A stretch of 12,966 bases of DNA from NCBI GenBank assembly GCA_902803345.1, contig CADCPV010000287.1:1-12966 (forward strand), in the 5' to 3' direction. Position numbers and translations under genes: made by a program. Below the pieces are notes generated by a model, which saw only the letters and a list, made by a program, of their open reading frames with translations, was not told where the DNA came from and ran no database searches. Source of the DNA: an uncultured Eubacteriales bacterium. Its GTDB lineage: Bacteria > Bacillota_A > Clostridia > Lachnospirales > Lachnospiraceae. This document shows, one piece after another, positions 1 through 6,608 of the stretch (position 1 is the first letter of the stretch; each line of letters begins with the position of its first letter).

Positions 1-70
1 GTGAAGCAAGGCCGATCCTGATCGCATCAAACGAAAGCGGTACATAGGTTTCATTCATATTTTCTGCCAT
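1..70 (-). CDS. rpoC: RNA polymerase subunit beta', N-terminus only (partial)
   Basis: Only the first 23 codons are inside the window; the gene runs off the left edge. The visible peptide starts MAENMNETYVPLSFDAIRIG and continues LAS. The FDAIRIGLAS stretch fits the start of beta' subunits in Clostridia, where a hydrophobic/Ile-Gly-Leu-Ala-Ser segment precedes the zinc-binding region. The start ATG at 70-68 has a good ribosome binding site (AAGGAG, 8 nt upstream); a second in-frame ATG at codon 5 is less well placed. The gap to the rpoB stop is 18 bp, so rpoB and rpoC are almost certainly co-transcribed. Beta' forms the other half of the catalytic pincer of RNA polymerase and holds the active-site metal, but that part is not visible here. 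Identification rests on position and a short match. Confidence 0.9.
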   Translation of the reverse strand, partial: MAENMNETYVPLSFDAIRIGLAS

Positions 71-88
71 TCCTGCTTCTCCTTTTCC

Positions 89-3000
89 TTAATCGTTGTA
101 GTCGTCGTATTCACCGGAGGGTTCGTCCTGCACTTCCTGCAGTTCTCCGTCACGGAACTCCTGCTCCTGGTAGCCGTAGTTCCGAAGCTCCTCACGGTTG
201 TAATGACGGCCGCTGTCTTCATTCAGTACGGAATTGAAATCCGTGCTGCCGTATTCGACATCCTCGGCAATCTCGACCTCGGTGTTGTCGTCGCGAAGGA
301 CGCGCACATCGAGCGCCAGAGACTGCAGTTCCTTGATCAGCACCTTGAAGGATTCCGGTACGCCGGCCTTCGGGATGTTGTCGCCCTTGATGATGGCTTC
401 GTAGGTCTTGACACGGCCGACGACATCGTCAGACTTGACGGTCAGGATCTCCTGCAGCGTGTAGGATGCGCCGTATGCCTCAAGAGCCCAGACTTCCATC
501 TCACCGAAACGCTGTCCGCCGAACTGCGCCTTGCCGCCCAGAGGCTGCTGCGTTACGAGCGAGTAGGGGCCTGTCGAACGCGCATGGATCTTGTCGTCAA
601 CCAGGTGGTGCAGCTTCAGGTAGTGCATGTGTCCGATCGTGACCGGAGCGTCGAAGAATTCGCCTGTCCGGCCGTCGCGGAGCTGTACCTTGCCGTCTCT
701 TCTGATCGGGACACCCTTCCAGAGTTCCCGGTGCTCAAGATTCGACCCGAGGTAGTTCATGACTTCCTTCGGAAGCACTTCTTTGTATTTCTTCTTGAAA
801 TCATCAAAATCGCTGTTAACGTAATCGTTTGCAACTTCCAGCATATCCTGGATGTCGCGCTCGGTTGCGCCGTCGAAGACCGGTGTTGCGATGTCGAAGC
901 CCAGTGCCTTCGCCGCAAGCGAAAGGTGGATCTCCAGCACCTGGCCGATATTCATACGGGACGGAACGCCCAGCGGATTCAGCACGATGTCGAGAGGACG
1001 GCCGTTCGGAAGGAAAGGCATATCCTCAACCGGAAGCACGCGGGACACAACGCCCTTATTGCCGTGACGGCCTGCCATCTTGTCGCCGACAGAGATCTTT
1101 CTCTTCTGCGCGATGTAGATGCGGACGCTCTTTGAAACGCCGGGCGCCAGCTCTTCATTGTTCTCACGTGTGAACACCTTCGCATCCACGACGATTCCGT
1201 AAGCGCCGTGCGGCACCTTCAGGGAGGTGTCACGGACTTCTCTCGCCTTCTCACCGAAAATCGCACGAAGAAGCCGCTCCTCCGCGTTCAGCTCAGTCTC
1301 GCCCTTGGGGGTAACTTTGCCGACCAGGATGTCGCCCGCACGGACTTCCGCACCGATGCGGATGATGCCGTTCTCATCGAGATCCTTCAGGGCATCGTCG
1401 CCGACACCGGGAACGTCTCTCGTGATTTCTTCCGGCCCGAGCTTTGTATCACGCGCTTCGATTTCATATTCCTCGATGTGGATCGAGGTGTAAACATCTT
1501 CCTGCACGAGGCGCTCCGAAAGGAGTACCGCGTCCTCGAAGTTATAGCCTTCCCAGTTCATGAATCCGATCAGCGGGTTCTTGCCGAGTGCAATTTCACC
1601 GTTGTGTGTCGAGGGACCGTCCGCAATGACCTGGCCTTTTTCCACACGCTCGCCCTTGACGACGATCGGCTTCTGGTTGTAGCTGTTGGACTGGTTCGAG
1701 CGGGAGAACTTCGTCAGCCGGTATACATCCCGGTTGCCGTCATCCTTCCGGATAATGATCTCGTCGGAAGCGGAACGCTCGACGATACCCGATTCACGCG
1801 CAACCTGGCAGACGCCCGAGTCGATCGCGACCTTGTCTGCAAGACCGGTATCCACAACAGGGGCTTCCGTCAGCATCAGCGGAACTGCCTGACGCTGCAT
1901 GTTCGAACCCATCAGGGCGCGGTTCGCGTCGTCGTTCTCCAGGAAGGGAATCATGGAGGTTGCGATCGAGAAGACCATCTTCGGCGAGACGTCCATCATG
2001 TCGATCGAAGTGCGGTCGTATTCGGAAGTCTCTTCGCGGAAACGTCCGGATACCATTTCCTTCATGAAATGCCCCTGCTCATCCAGCGGCTCATTCGCCT
2101 GTGCAACGACGTAATCGTCCTCTTCGTCCGCGGTCAGGTACACAACATCGTTTGTAACGACCGGATTCTTGGGATCCGACTTGTCTACAAGGCGGTAGGG
2201 CGCTTCGATGAAGCCGTCTTTGTTGACCCGCGCATAGCTTGCGAGGGAGGTGATCAGACCGATGTTCGGACCTTCAGGGGTCTCAATCGGGCACATCCGG
2301 CCGTAATGCGTATAGTGAACGTCTCGCACTTCGAATCCGGCGCGTTCTCTTGAGAGACCGCCGGGACCCAGAGCGGAAAGTCTCCGCTTGTGCGTCACTT
2401 CGGACAGCGGGTTGTTCTGGTCCATGAACTGCGACAGCTGGGAGGATCCGAAGAATTCTTTTACGGCAGCCGTTACGGGCTTGATGTTGATCAGGCTCTG
2501 CGGCGTCACGCCTTCCATGTCCTGCGTCGCCATGCGCTCGCGGACAACACGCTCCATACGGGACATGCCGATCCGGTACTGGTTCTGCAGAAGCTCGCCG
2601 ACCGCACGGATCCGGCGGTTTCCGAGGTGATCGATGTCATCCTTCTTGCCGATGCCGTATTCGAGGCCCAGAAGATAGTTAATGGAAGCAATGATTTCTT
2701 CCCGAAGGATATGTACAGGCACAAGGTCCTTGATGCGCCGGCGCACTTCCGCCTTGAGTTCCTCGCCTTCGAGACCCTTTTCCAGAATCTCCATGAGCAC
2801 CGGGTAGAATACGAGCTCATGGATGCCTGCTTCTTCGGGATCGAAGGGCAGATATTCCGCCGCATCGACCATCCGGGAGGAGATCATCTTGACCTTGCGG
2901 TCTTCCGCCTGGACATAAACGTACTCGATACCGGTGTTCTGGATCTTCGAAGCAAGATCACGGTCCGGAACGGTTCCTGCCGCCGCAATGATCTCACCGG

Positions 3001-3907
3001 TCGTGGGATCGACGACATCATCGGCAAGTGTCTGGCCCGACAGCCGGTATCTGAGGTTCAGCTTCTTGTTGAATTTATAGCGGCCGACATGGGCAAGGTC
3101 ATACCTTCTGCCGTCGAAAAGCATCCCGTTGATCAGGGTTTCGGCGCTGTCCAGAGACAGCGGCTCGCCCGGACGGATCTTCTTATACAGTTCCAGCATG
3201 CCTTCCTGATAACTCTTGGCCTTATCGCGCTGCAGCGTCGACAGAATCTTCGGCTCTTCGCCGAAGAGGTCCAGAATCTCCTGGTCCGAGCCGTAGCCGA
3301 GAGCGCGCACGAGCACCGTAACCGGAACTTTGCCGATCCGGTCGACACGCACAAAGAAGATATCGTTGGAATCCGTCTCATACTCCAGCCAGGCACCGCG
3401 GTTGGGGATAATCTGGCTCGTGTACAGCTCTTTGCCAAGCTTGTCATGGTCAATATCAAAATAGATACCGGGTGAACGCACAATCTGGCTGACGATAACA
3501 CGCTCCGCCCCGTTAATAACGAAGGAACCGGTATCGGTCATCAGCGGCAGATCGCCCATGAAAATCTCGTGGTCCTTGATTTCGCCGTTCACCTTATTAT
3601 GAAGACGTACGGTCACCTTCAGCGGAGCCGCATAGGTCGCGTCGCGCTCCTTGCACTCCTCGATCGTGTATTTGATCTCATCTTTACAAAGCCGGTAAGC
3701 GCCGAATTCCAGTGCCAGCTGGCTGAAATTCTCCCCGATCGGAGAAATGTCTTCGAAGACCTCCCTGAGTCCGTCCGTAAGGAACCACTCGTAGGAAGCC
3801 CGCTGCACTTCGATCAGGTTGGGGATATCCAGCACGTCTGTCTGATGTGAAAAGCTCATTCGGGAATTTTTACCGGATTTGATTTGATGGATGCCAATTT
3901 TTTCCAT
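89..3907 (-). CDS. rpoB: RNA polymerase subunit beta
   Basis: Complete 1272-residue beta subunit of DNA-dependent RNA polymerase, a usual length for Clostridia. Recognisable blocks in order are the N-terminal protrusion (RPNLIEVQ-like segment near residue 30), the lobe with [12 protein letters not shown] near residue 130, and the rifampicin-pocket cluster at about 482-520. The pocket keeps [15 protein letters not shown] and SALGPGG, so the sensitive-type Asp, His and Ser are all present. Further on are the [16 protein letters not shown] block near 935-955 and the [19 protein letters not shown] switch/clamp block near 1120-1145. The C-terminus is an acidic tail rich in Asp, Glu and Tyr. The start ATG at 3907-3905 has AGGAG 9 nt upstream. 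Unlike the common order, rplJ and rplL are not directly upstream; the gene has its own promoter region at 3974-4069 and leads into rpoC. Confidence 0.99.
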   Translation of the reverse strand: MEKIGIHQIKSGKNSRMSFSHQTDVLDIPNLIEVQRASYEWFLTDGLREVFEDISPIGENFSQLALEFGAYRLCKDEIKYTIEECKERDATYAAPLKVTVRLHNKVNGEIKDHEIFMGDLPLMTDTGSFVINGAERVIVSQIVRSPGIYFDIDHDKLGKELYTSQIIPNRGAWLEYETDSNDIFFVRVDRIGKVPVTVLVRALGYGSDQEILDLFGEEPKILSTLQRDKAKSYQEGMLELYKKIRPGEPLSLDSAETLINGMLFDGRRYDLAHVGRYKFNKKLNLRYRLSGQTLADDVVDPTTGEIIAAAGTVPDRDLASKIQNTGIEYVYVQAEDRKVKMISSRMVDAAEYLPFDPEEAGIHELVFYPVLMEILEKGLEGEELKAEVRRRIKDLVPVHILREEIIASINYLLGLEYGIGKKDDIDHLGNRRIRAVGELLQNQYRIGMSRMERVVRERMATQDMEGVTPQSLINIKPVTAAVKEFFGSSQLSQFMDQNNPLSEVTHKRRLSALGPGGLSRERAGFEVRDVHYTHYGRMCPIETPEGPNIGLITSLASYARVNKDGFIEAPYRLVDKSDPKNPVVTNDVVYLTADEEDDYVVAQANEPLDEQGHFMKEMVSGRFREETSEYDRTSIDMMDVSPKMVFSIATSMIPFLENDDANRALMGSNMQRQAVPLMLTEAPVVDTGLADKVAIDSGVCQVARESGIVERSASDEIIIRKDDGNRDVYRLTKFSRSNQSNSYNQKPIVVKGERVEKGQVIADGPSTHNGEIALGKNPLIGFMNWEGYNFEDAVLLSERLVQEDVYTSIHIEEYEIEARDTKLGPEEITRDVPGVGDDALKDLDENGIIRIGAEVRAGDILVGKVTPKGETELNAEERLLRAIFGEKAREVRDTSLKVPHGAYGIVVDAKVFTRENNEELAPGVSKSVRIYIAQKRKISVGDKMAGRHGNKGVVSRVLPVEDMPFLPNGRPLDIVLNPLGVPSRMNIGQVLEIHLSLAAKALGFDIATPVFDGATERDIQDMLEVANDYVNSDFDDFKKKYKEVLPKEVMNYLGSNLEHRELWKGVPIRRDGKVQLRDGRTGEFFDAPVTIGHMHYLKLHHLVDDKIHARSTGPYSLVTQQPLGGKAQFGGQRFGEMEVWALEAYGASYTLQEILTVKSDDVVGRVKTYEAIIKGDNIPKAGVPESFKVLIKELQSLALDVRVLRDDNTEVEIAEDVEYGSTDFNSVLNEDSGRHYNREELRNYGYQEQEFRDGELQEVQDEPSGEYDDYND

Positions 3908-3933
3908 AGACGTTCACTCCTGTTCTGTTTTCA

Positions 3934-3948
3934 GGGCATAGTATGCCC
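3934..3948 (-). other. Short palindrome in the rpoB 5' leader
   Basis: GGGCATAGTATGCCC is a perfect inverted repeat around a single central base. In the RNA it can form a 6-bp stem with a 3-nt loop. It lies between the proximal rpoB promoter and the rpoB ribosome binding site, about 12 nt upstream of the AGGAG. It could tune translation or RNA stability, or bind a protein as DNA. No function can be assigned from sequence alone. Confidence 0.45.
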
Positions 3949-3973
3949 ATTCCCGCGAAATTGCGCACATATC

Positions 3974-4002
3974 ACTATAACACAAACAAAAGTCGCTGTC
4001 AA
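3974..4002 (-). promoter_or_regulatory. Proximal rpoB promoter (sigma-A type)
   Basis: On the minus strand there is a perfect -35 TTGACA (4002-3997), a 17-bp spacer, and -10 TATAGT (3979-3974, five of six consensus bases). Predicted transcription start is near 3967, giving a leader of about 60 nt before rpoB. The -35 box is the last six bases of the loop-proximal part of a 15-bp inverted repeat (3988-4030), so promoter and hairpin overlap. Spacing and consensus match are strong; activity is inferred. Confidence 0.85.
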
Positions 4003-4030
4003 CCGTTTTTTACGATTGACAGCGACTTTT
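3988..4030. repeat. 15-bp perfect inverted repeat; terminator-like hairpin with outward -35 boxes
   Basis: The arms AAAAGTCGCTGTCAA (3988-4002) and its exact reverse complement (4016-4030) flank a 13-nt spacer. Read as RNA on either strand, the descending arm ends in a run of U, so it resembles an intrinsic terminator in both directions (UUUUG on minus, UUUUUC on plus). Each arm begins, reading outward, with TTGACA. The minus-strand copy serves as the -35 box of the proximal rpoB promoter. On minus it could end read-through from the rplA operon or from the distal rpoB promoter. On plus it has no obvious upstream gene to terminate. Confidence 0.8.
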
Positions 4031-4040
4031 TCACAATTGC

Positions 4041-4069
4041 ATTATAGCACAAGACAGCGGATTTGGCAA
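4041..4069 (-). promoter_or_regulatory. Distal rpoB promoter (extended -10)
   Basis: On the minus strand there is -35 TTGCCA (4069-4064), a 17-bp spacer, and a perfect -10 TATAAT (4046-4041) preceded by TGC, an extended -10. The predicted start is near 4034, only a few bases before the ascending arm of the inverted repeat at 4030-3988. A transcript from here would therefore begin with a terminator-like hairpin before reaching the proximal promoter and rpoB. Sequence match is strong; use is inferred. Confidence 0.75.
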
Positions 4070-4122
4070 GAGGGATTTGAACCCGGGCGGACCCGGCAGT
4101 TTCCATCCAGAAAAGAAAACAC

Positions 4123-4151
4123 TTGCATTCGTCGGGAAAGTCTGCTATAAT
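4123..4151 (+). promoter_or_regulatory. tRNA-Pro promoter
   Basis: TTGCAT (4123-4128), a 17-bp spacer and a perfect TATAAT (4146-4151) on the plus strand. The predicted start is around 4158, about 6 nt before the mature tRNA 5' end at 4164. This leaves a very short 5' leader for RNase P to remove. It shows the tRNA is an independent unit that runs against the surrounding ribosomal protein and RNA polymerase genes. Confidence 0.85.
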
Positions 4152-4163
4152 ACATTTTGCTGT

Positions 4164-4237
4164 CGGGGCGTGGCTCAGTTTGGTAGAGCGCCTGAATGGG
4201 GTTCAGGAGGCCGCAAGTTCGATTCTTGTCGCTCCGA
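4164..4237 (+). tRNA. tRNA-Pro (anticodon GGG)
   Basis: A 74-nt cloverleaf folds well. The acceptor stem CGGGGCG pairs with CGCTCCG (one G-U), with the C1-G72 pair and A73 typical of bacterial proline tRNAs. The D stem is GCTC/GAGC, the anticodon stem CCTGA/TCAGG with loop ATGGGGT, and the T stem GCAAG/CTTGT around TTCGATT. Anticodon GGG is at 4198-4200 and reads CCC and CCU. The 3' CCA is not encoded: A73 is followed by TATTG, so the ends must be added by a CCA-adding enzyme. The gene stands alone, opposite in direction to rplA and rpoB, in the place where rplJ and rplL usually lie. Confidence 0.97.
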
Positions 4238-4246
4238 TATTGATAT

Positions 4247-4284
4247 AGAAACCGCCGGGATCAATTCCCGGCGGTTTCTTTTTG
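4247..4284 (+). terminator. Intrinsic terminator after tRNA-Pro
   Basis: A 14-bp stem (AGAAACCGCCGGGA at 4247-4260 with its complement at 4266-4279) closes a 5-nt loop and is followed by TTTTT. It is a strong rho-independent terminator 9 nt after the tRNA. On the minus strand it lies just past the rplA stop, but no U-run follows there, so it would be a weak terminator for the ribosomal protein operon. Confidence 0.9.
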
Positions 4285-4317
4285 CCTGTTCACTCGAATC
4301 AATGACTGTCCTGCCGA

Positions 4318-5013
4318 TTAAGCAAGCAGTTTGACGACATTCAGCTTCACGCCGGGGCCCTGAGTCGAGCTGAGGGTCGCGGAACGGATGAACTGTCCTT
4401 TAACAGCTGCCGGACGGGCCTTGATGACCGCATCCATGATCGCCTGGAAATTCTCCTGAAGCTTTTCCTCATCGAAACTGACCTTGCCGATCGGAACGTG
4501 AATAATGTTGGATTTGTCAAGACGGTATTCAATCTTACCGGCTTTGATTTCCTTGACGGCATTCGTAACGTCCATTGTAACGGTACCGGCCTTGGGGTTC
4601 GGCATCAGGCCTTTCGGTCCAAGGATACGGCCCAGACGTCCGACGATACCCATCATGTCGGGAGTCGCAACGACTACGTCGAAATCAAGCCAGCCTTCGT
4701 TCTGAATCTTCGGAACGAGTTCTTCGCCGCCCGCGTAATCCGCACCGGCCGCAAGAGCCTGGTCAATGCGGTCGCCCTTTGCGAAAACAAGGACGCGGAC
4801 GGATTTGCCGGTGCCGTTCGGAAGAACGACGGCGCCGCGCATCTGCTGTTCTGCATGACGTCCGTCACAGCCCGTGCGGATATGCAGTTCAACAGTCTCA
4901 TCAAATTTAGCAGATGCTGCCTTCTTTACAAGCGCGATGGCATCATTTGCATCATAAAGTACTGTACGGTCTACAAGCTTTGCAGCCTCCTGATACTTTT
5001 TTCCTCTCTTCAT
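4318..5013 (-). CDS. rplA: 50S ribosomal protein L1
   Basis: A complete 231-residue L1, the usual bacterial length. L1 binds 23S rRNA at the mobile L1 stalk, helps release deacylated tRNA from the E site, and in many bacteria represses its own mRNA. The family signature [20 protein letters not shown] sits near residues 126-145. The start ATG at 5013 has GGAGG 7 nt upstream. That ribosome binding site lies directly beside an RNA motif resembling the L1 site on 23S rRNA (5027-5054), so L1 binding there could block translation of its own mRNA. It is the last gene of rpmG-secE-nusG-rplK-rplA. The usual next genes, rplJ and rplL, are absent; a convergent tRNA follows instead. Confidence 0.99.
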   Translation of the reverse strand: MKRGKKYQEAAKLVDRTVLYDANDAIALVKKAASAKFDETVELHIRTGCDGRHAEQQMRGAVVLPNGTGKSVRVLVFAKGDRIDQALAAGADYAGGEELVPKIQNEGWLDFDVVVATPDMMGIVGRLGRILGPKGLMPNPKAGTVTMDVTNAVKEIKAGKIEYRLDKSNIIHVPIGKVSFDEEKLQENFQAIMDAVIKARPAAVKGQFIRSATLSSTQGPGVKLNVVKLLA

Positions 5014-5026
5014 GTAAAACCTCCAT

Positions 5027-5054
5027 GTGGTATTCTCGGGATTGTCCCTCCCAC
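5027..5054 (-). promoter_or_regulatory. L1-binding-site mimic in the rplA leader
   Basis: On the minus strand the RNA reads GUGGGAGGGACAAUCCCG and ends AAUACCAC. It folds as an outer GUGG/CCAC stem, an asymmetric internal loop, and an inner GGG/CCC stem. The 23S rRNA L1-stalk site has the same pattern: GUGGGAGG on one side and AUACCAC on the other. The 3' arm ends 2 nt before the GGAGG of rplA, so L1 binding would mask translation initiation. The match is seen directly; regulation is inferred from known L1 autogenous control. Confidence 0.75.
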
Positions 5055-5068
5055 GATCGTATCTAAAC

Positions 5069-5494
5069 TTACTCTTCCACCGTAACGCCCATCGAGCGCG
5101 CAGTACCTGCGATCATGCTCATGGCCGCTTCAAGACTCGCCGCGTTGAGATCGGGCATCTTGGTCTCGGCAATCATCTGAAGGTCAGCCTTCGAAAGGAC
5201 CGCAACCTTCTTTCTGTTGGGTTCGCCGGAACCAGACTGGATCTTGCAGGCTTTCTTGATCATTACGGCTGCCGGAGGAGTCTTCAGAACGAAGCTGAAG
5301 CTCTTATCCGCATAAACGGTAATGATAACGGGGATGATTGTGTCACCCTTGTCAGCCGTTTTCGCGTTGAATTCCTTCGTAAACTGGACAATGTTGACGC
5401 CCTTCTGGCCGAGAGCCGGTCCTACGGGCGGAGCCGGCGTCGCTTTGCCGGCAGGAATCTGCAACTTAATAAATCCGTCAATTTTCTTTGCCAT
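5069..5494 (-). CDS. rplK: 50S ribosomal protein L11
   Basis: A complete 141-residue L11, the standard size. L11 binds the GTPase-associated centre of 23S rRNA together with the L10-L7/L12 stalk and takes part in factor-dependent GTP hydrolysis and the stringent response. The N-terminal [20 protein letters not shown] segment (about residues 12-31) is the family hallmark; the rRNA-binding C-terminal domain follows from about residue 70. The start ATG at 5494 has a very strong AGGAGGTG 5 nt upstream. The 78-nt gap to nusG and the 55-nt gap to rplA are both unusually rich in RNA structure, and both hold the L1 motif. L11's own thiostrepton-region features look normal. Confidence 0.99.
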   Translation of the reverse strand: MAKKIDGFIKLQIPAGKATPAPPVGPALGQKGVNIVQFTKEFNAKTADKGDTIIPVIITVYADKSFSFVLKTPPAAVMIKKACKIQSGSGEPNRKKVAVLSKADLQMIAETKMPDLNAASLEAAMSMIAGTARSMGVTVEE

Positions 5495-5513
5495 TTTGGC
5501 ACCTCCTGAAAAT

Positions 5514-5541
5514 GTGGTAACTAACGGGATGTCCCTCCCAC
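5514..5541 (-). promoter_or_regulatory. L1-binding-site mimic in the rplK leader
   Basis: This is the second copy of the motif found before rplA. The minus-strand RNA reads GUGGGAGGGACAUCCCG and ends UUACCAC, with the same outer GUGG/CCAC and inner GGG/CCC helices and an asymmetric loop between them. It resembles the L1 stalk of 23S rRNA. The strong rplK ribosome binding site begins 7 nt after the 3' arm. In E. coli a single L1 target before rplK controls both genes; here both genes seem to have one each. Regulatory role is inferred. Confidence 0.75.
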
Positions 5542-5543
5542 TG

Positions 5544-5570
5544 CCGGTTCCCCGTAAAATACAGGGCCGG
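5544..5570 (-). other. Stable hairpin between nusG and rplK
   Basis: The minus-strand RNA can pair CCGG-CCCUGUA with UACGGGG-CCGG around a UUU loop, with a two-base AA bulge. It starts 3 nt after the nusG stop codon and ends 2 nt before the rplK L1-like motif. No U-run follows, so it is not a classical terminator. It may be part of the L1 leader or an RNA processing/stability element. Confidence 0.6.
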
Positions 5571-5572
5571 TG

Positions 5573-6091
5573 TTACTTCTTTTTGACTTCCGTAAACCCC
5601 AGTTCTACCGGAGTCTCGCGGCCGAACATATCCACCATGATCGTCACCGTCTGCCGCTGATGGTTGATCTGACTGATCGTGCCGACGGTATCCCGCCATG
5701 CACCGCTGATCGCCACGACTTCGTCGCCGATGTCGTAATCCACCACGATATTCTTTTTCTCTCCGATGCCCATGCTGAGCATTTCGTCTTCGGATAAGGG
5801 AACGGGTTTCGATCCCGGTCCGACGAAGCCGGTCACGCCGCGGGTATTTCTCACCACATACCAGGTCTCGTCATTCATAATCATATGAATGAGGACGTAG
5901 CACGGGAAAAGCTTATGCTCGCTGGCTTTCTTGACTCCGTTTTTCACCTCGACGACCTGCTCGACAGGAATGGAGACCTCAAGAATCTGGTCCTGAAGGT
6001 TGCGGTTCACGATGGTTTTCTCAATGTCCGCCTTTACTTTGTTCTCATACCCGGAATACGTATGAGCCACATACCATTTGGCCTCTTCCAT
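5573..6091 (-). CDS. nusG: Transcription termination/antitermination factor NusG
   Basis: A complete 172-residue NusG, typical for Bacillota. NusG binds the clamp of RNA polymerase through its N-terminal NGN domain and contacts ribosomal protein S10 or other partners through its C-terminal KOW domain. The NGN domain starts with KWYVAHTYSGYENKVKADIE and carries the GPGSKPVPL-like segment before the linker. The KOW domain (about residues 118-172) contains GDEVVAISGAWRDTVGTI. The ATG at 6091 has only a modest ribosome binding site (GGGGTGA) that overlaps the secE stop, with 12 nt between genes, so translation is probably coupled to secE. The secE-nusG pairing is almost universal in bacteria. Confidence 0.98.
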   Translation of the reverse strand: MEEAKWYVAHTYSGYENKVKADIEKTIVNRNLQDQILEVSIPVEQVVEVKNGVKKASEHKLFPCYVLIHMIMNDETWYVVRNTRGVTGFVGPGSKPVPLSEDEMLSMGIGEKKNIVVDYDIGDEVVAISGAWRDTVGTISQINHQRQTVTIMVDMFGRETPVELGFTEVKKK

Positions 6092-6103
6092 GGTTCACCC
6101 CGT

Positions 6104-6322
6104 TCAGAAAATACTGCTGACAGTACCGATCAGATACTGCGCCAGCACATCAACCAAACGGATGAAGCCGCACAGAATCGCGGAAATCACCAGCACGACA
6201 AGTGTCTGCTTGAAGGTTGTCTCCGCACTCGGCCAGTTGACCTTGCGGGCTTCCGCTTTCAGGCCTTTGAAGAAGCTTTTGATTTTGTCGAAAAAGCCCT
6301 TCTCCGCTTTCTTATCAGCCAT
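6104..6322 (-). CDS. secE: Preprotein translocase subunit SecE
   Basis: A 72-residue SecE of the short, single-span type found in Gram-positive bacteria. A basic, amphipathic cytoplasmic helix with the conserved KVNWPSAETTFKQT segment (about residues 27-40) leads into one membrane segment (about 42-66: LVVLVISAILCGFIRLVDVL). SecE clamps around SecY and stabilises the translocation channel. The start ATG at 6322 lies 10 nt after the rpmG stop with AGGTG 5 nt upstream. It is small but unambiguous by both motif and position before nusG. Confidence 0.96.
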   Translation of the reverse strand: MADKKAEKGFFDKIKSFFKGLKAEARKVNWPSAETTFKQTLVVLVISAILCGFIRLVDVLAQYLIGTVSSIF

Positions 6323-6332
6323 AATTCACCTC

Positions 6333-6482
6333 TTACTTCGTTTCCTTGTGCAAGGTATGTCTCTGACAGAATCTGCAGTACTTCTTGGTTTCCAGCCGCT
6401 CGGGATGGTTTTTCTTTTCCTTGGTCAGATTGTAATTACGCTGATGGCATTCTGTACATTCCAAAGTAATTCTTACGCGCAC
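6333..6482 (-). CDS. rpmG: 50S ribosomal protein L33
   Basis: A 49-residue L33, beginning [17 protein letters not shown]. Two CxxC pairs (CTEC at 9-12 and CRFC at 36-39) make it the zinc-binding form of L33 rather than the zinc-free paralogue. I chose a GTG start at 6482-6480: GGAGGTGG lies 5 nt upstream and the protein begins exactly where L33 proteins do. It is the first gene of the rpmG-secE-nusG-rplK-rplA unit and follows the promoter at 6552-6580 by about 60 nt. Because it is short and begins with GTG it is easily missed. L33 sits near the E site of the large subunit and is often dispensable. Confidence 0.96.
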   Translation of the reverse strand: MRVRITLECTECHQRNYNLTKEKKNHPERLETKKYCRFCQRHTLHKETK

Positions 6483-6551
6483 TTGATCCACCTCCATATT
6501 TTATTGTGAACAGGCATCATTCACACGCCTTCCACAGAAAGACGCCATAAT

Positions 6552-6580
6552 AATATATCACAGGAAACCTGAGCCGTCAA
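6552..6580 (-). promoter_or_regulatory. Promoter of the rpmG-secE-nusG-rplK-rplA operon
   Basis: Minus-strand -35 TTGACG (6580-6575), 17-bp spacer, -10 TATATT (6557-6552). Predicted start near 6545, leaving a leader of about 63 nt before the rpmG GTG. An 8-bp inverted repeat (AAACCTGA at 6565-6572 and its complement at 6590-6597) surrounds the -35 box, echoing the hairpin/promoter overlap before rpoB. No U-run follows on minus, so it is a poor terminator for the gene upstream. Confidence 0.8.
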
Positions 6581-6608
6581 GGAGATTTTTCAGGTTTTTC
6601 GGGCCAAT

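Noticed and set aside
203..3475. Long plus-strand open frames opposite rpoB (up to 381 codons)
   Set aside because: They mirror the high-GC codon pattern of rpoB, have no ribosome binding sites or recognisable domains, and the minus-strand rpoB reading is certain.
4064..4095. GGGATTTGAACCC, resembling a reversed tRNA T-arm (minus strand GGGTTCAAATCCC then TCTTGCCA)
   Set aside because: The outer T-stem positions do not pair, only about three acceptor bases would precede CCA, and no D or anticodon arm exists upstream. Part of it is better explained as the -35 box of the distal rpoB promoter. A decayed tRNA remnant cannot be excluded.
4077..4334. 85-codon plus-strand frame spanning the tRNA
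   Set aside because: It reads through the tRNA-Pro gene and its terminator and has no ribosome binding site.
6565..6597. 8-bp inverted repeat after the TPR gene as a terminator
   Set aside because: The loop is 17 nt and no U-run follows on the minus strand; it overlaps the rpmG promoter, so it is noted there only as a possible structure.
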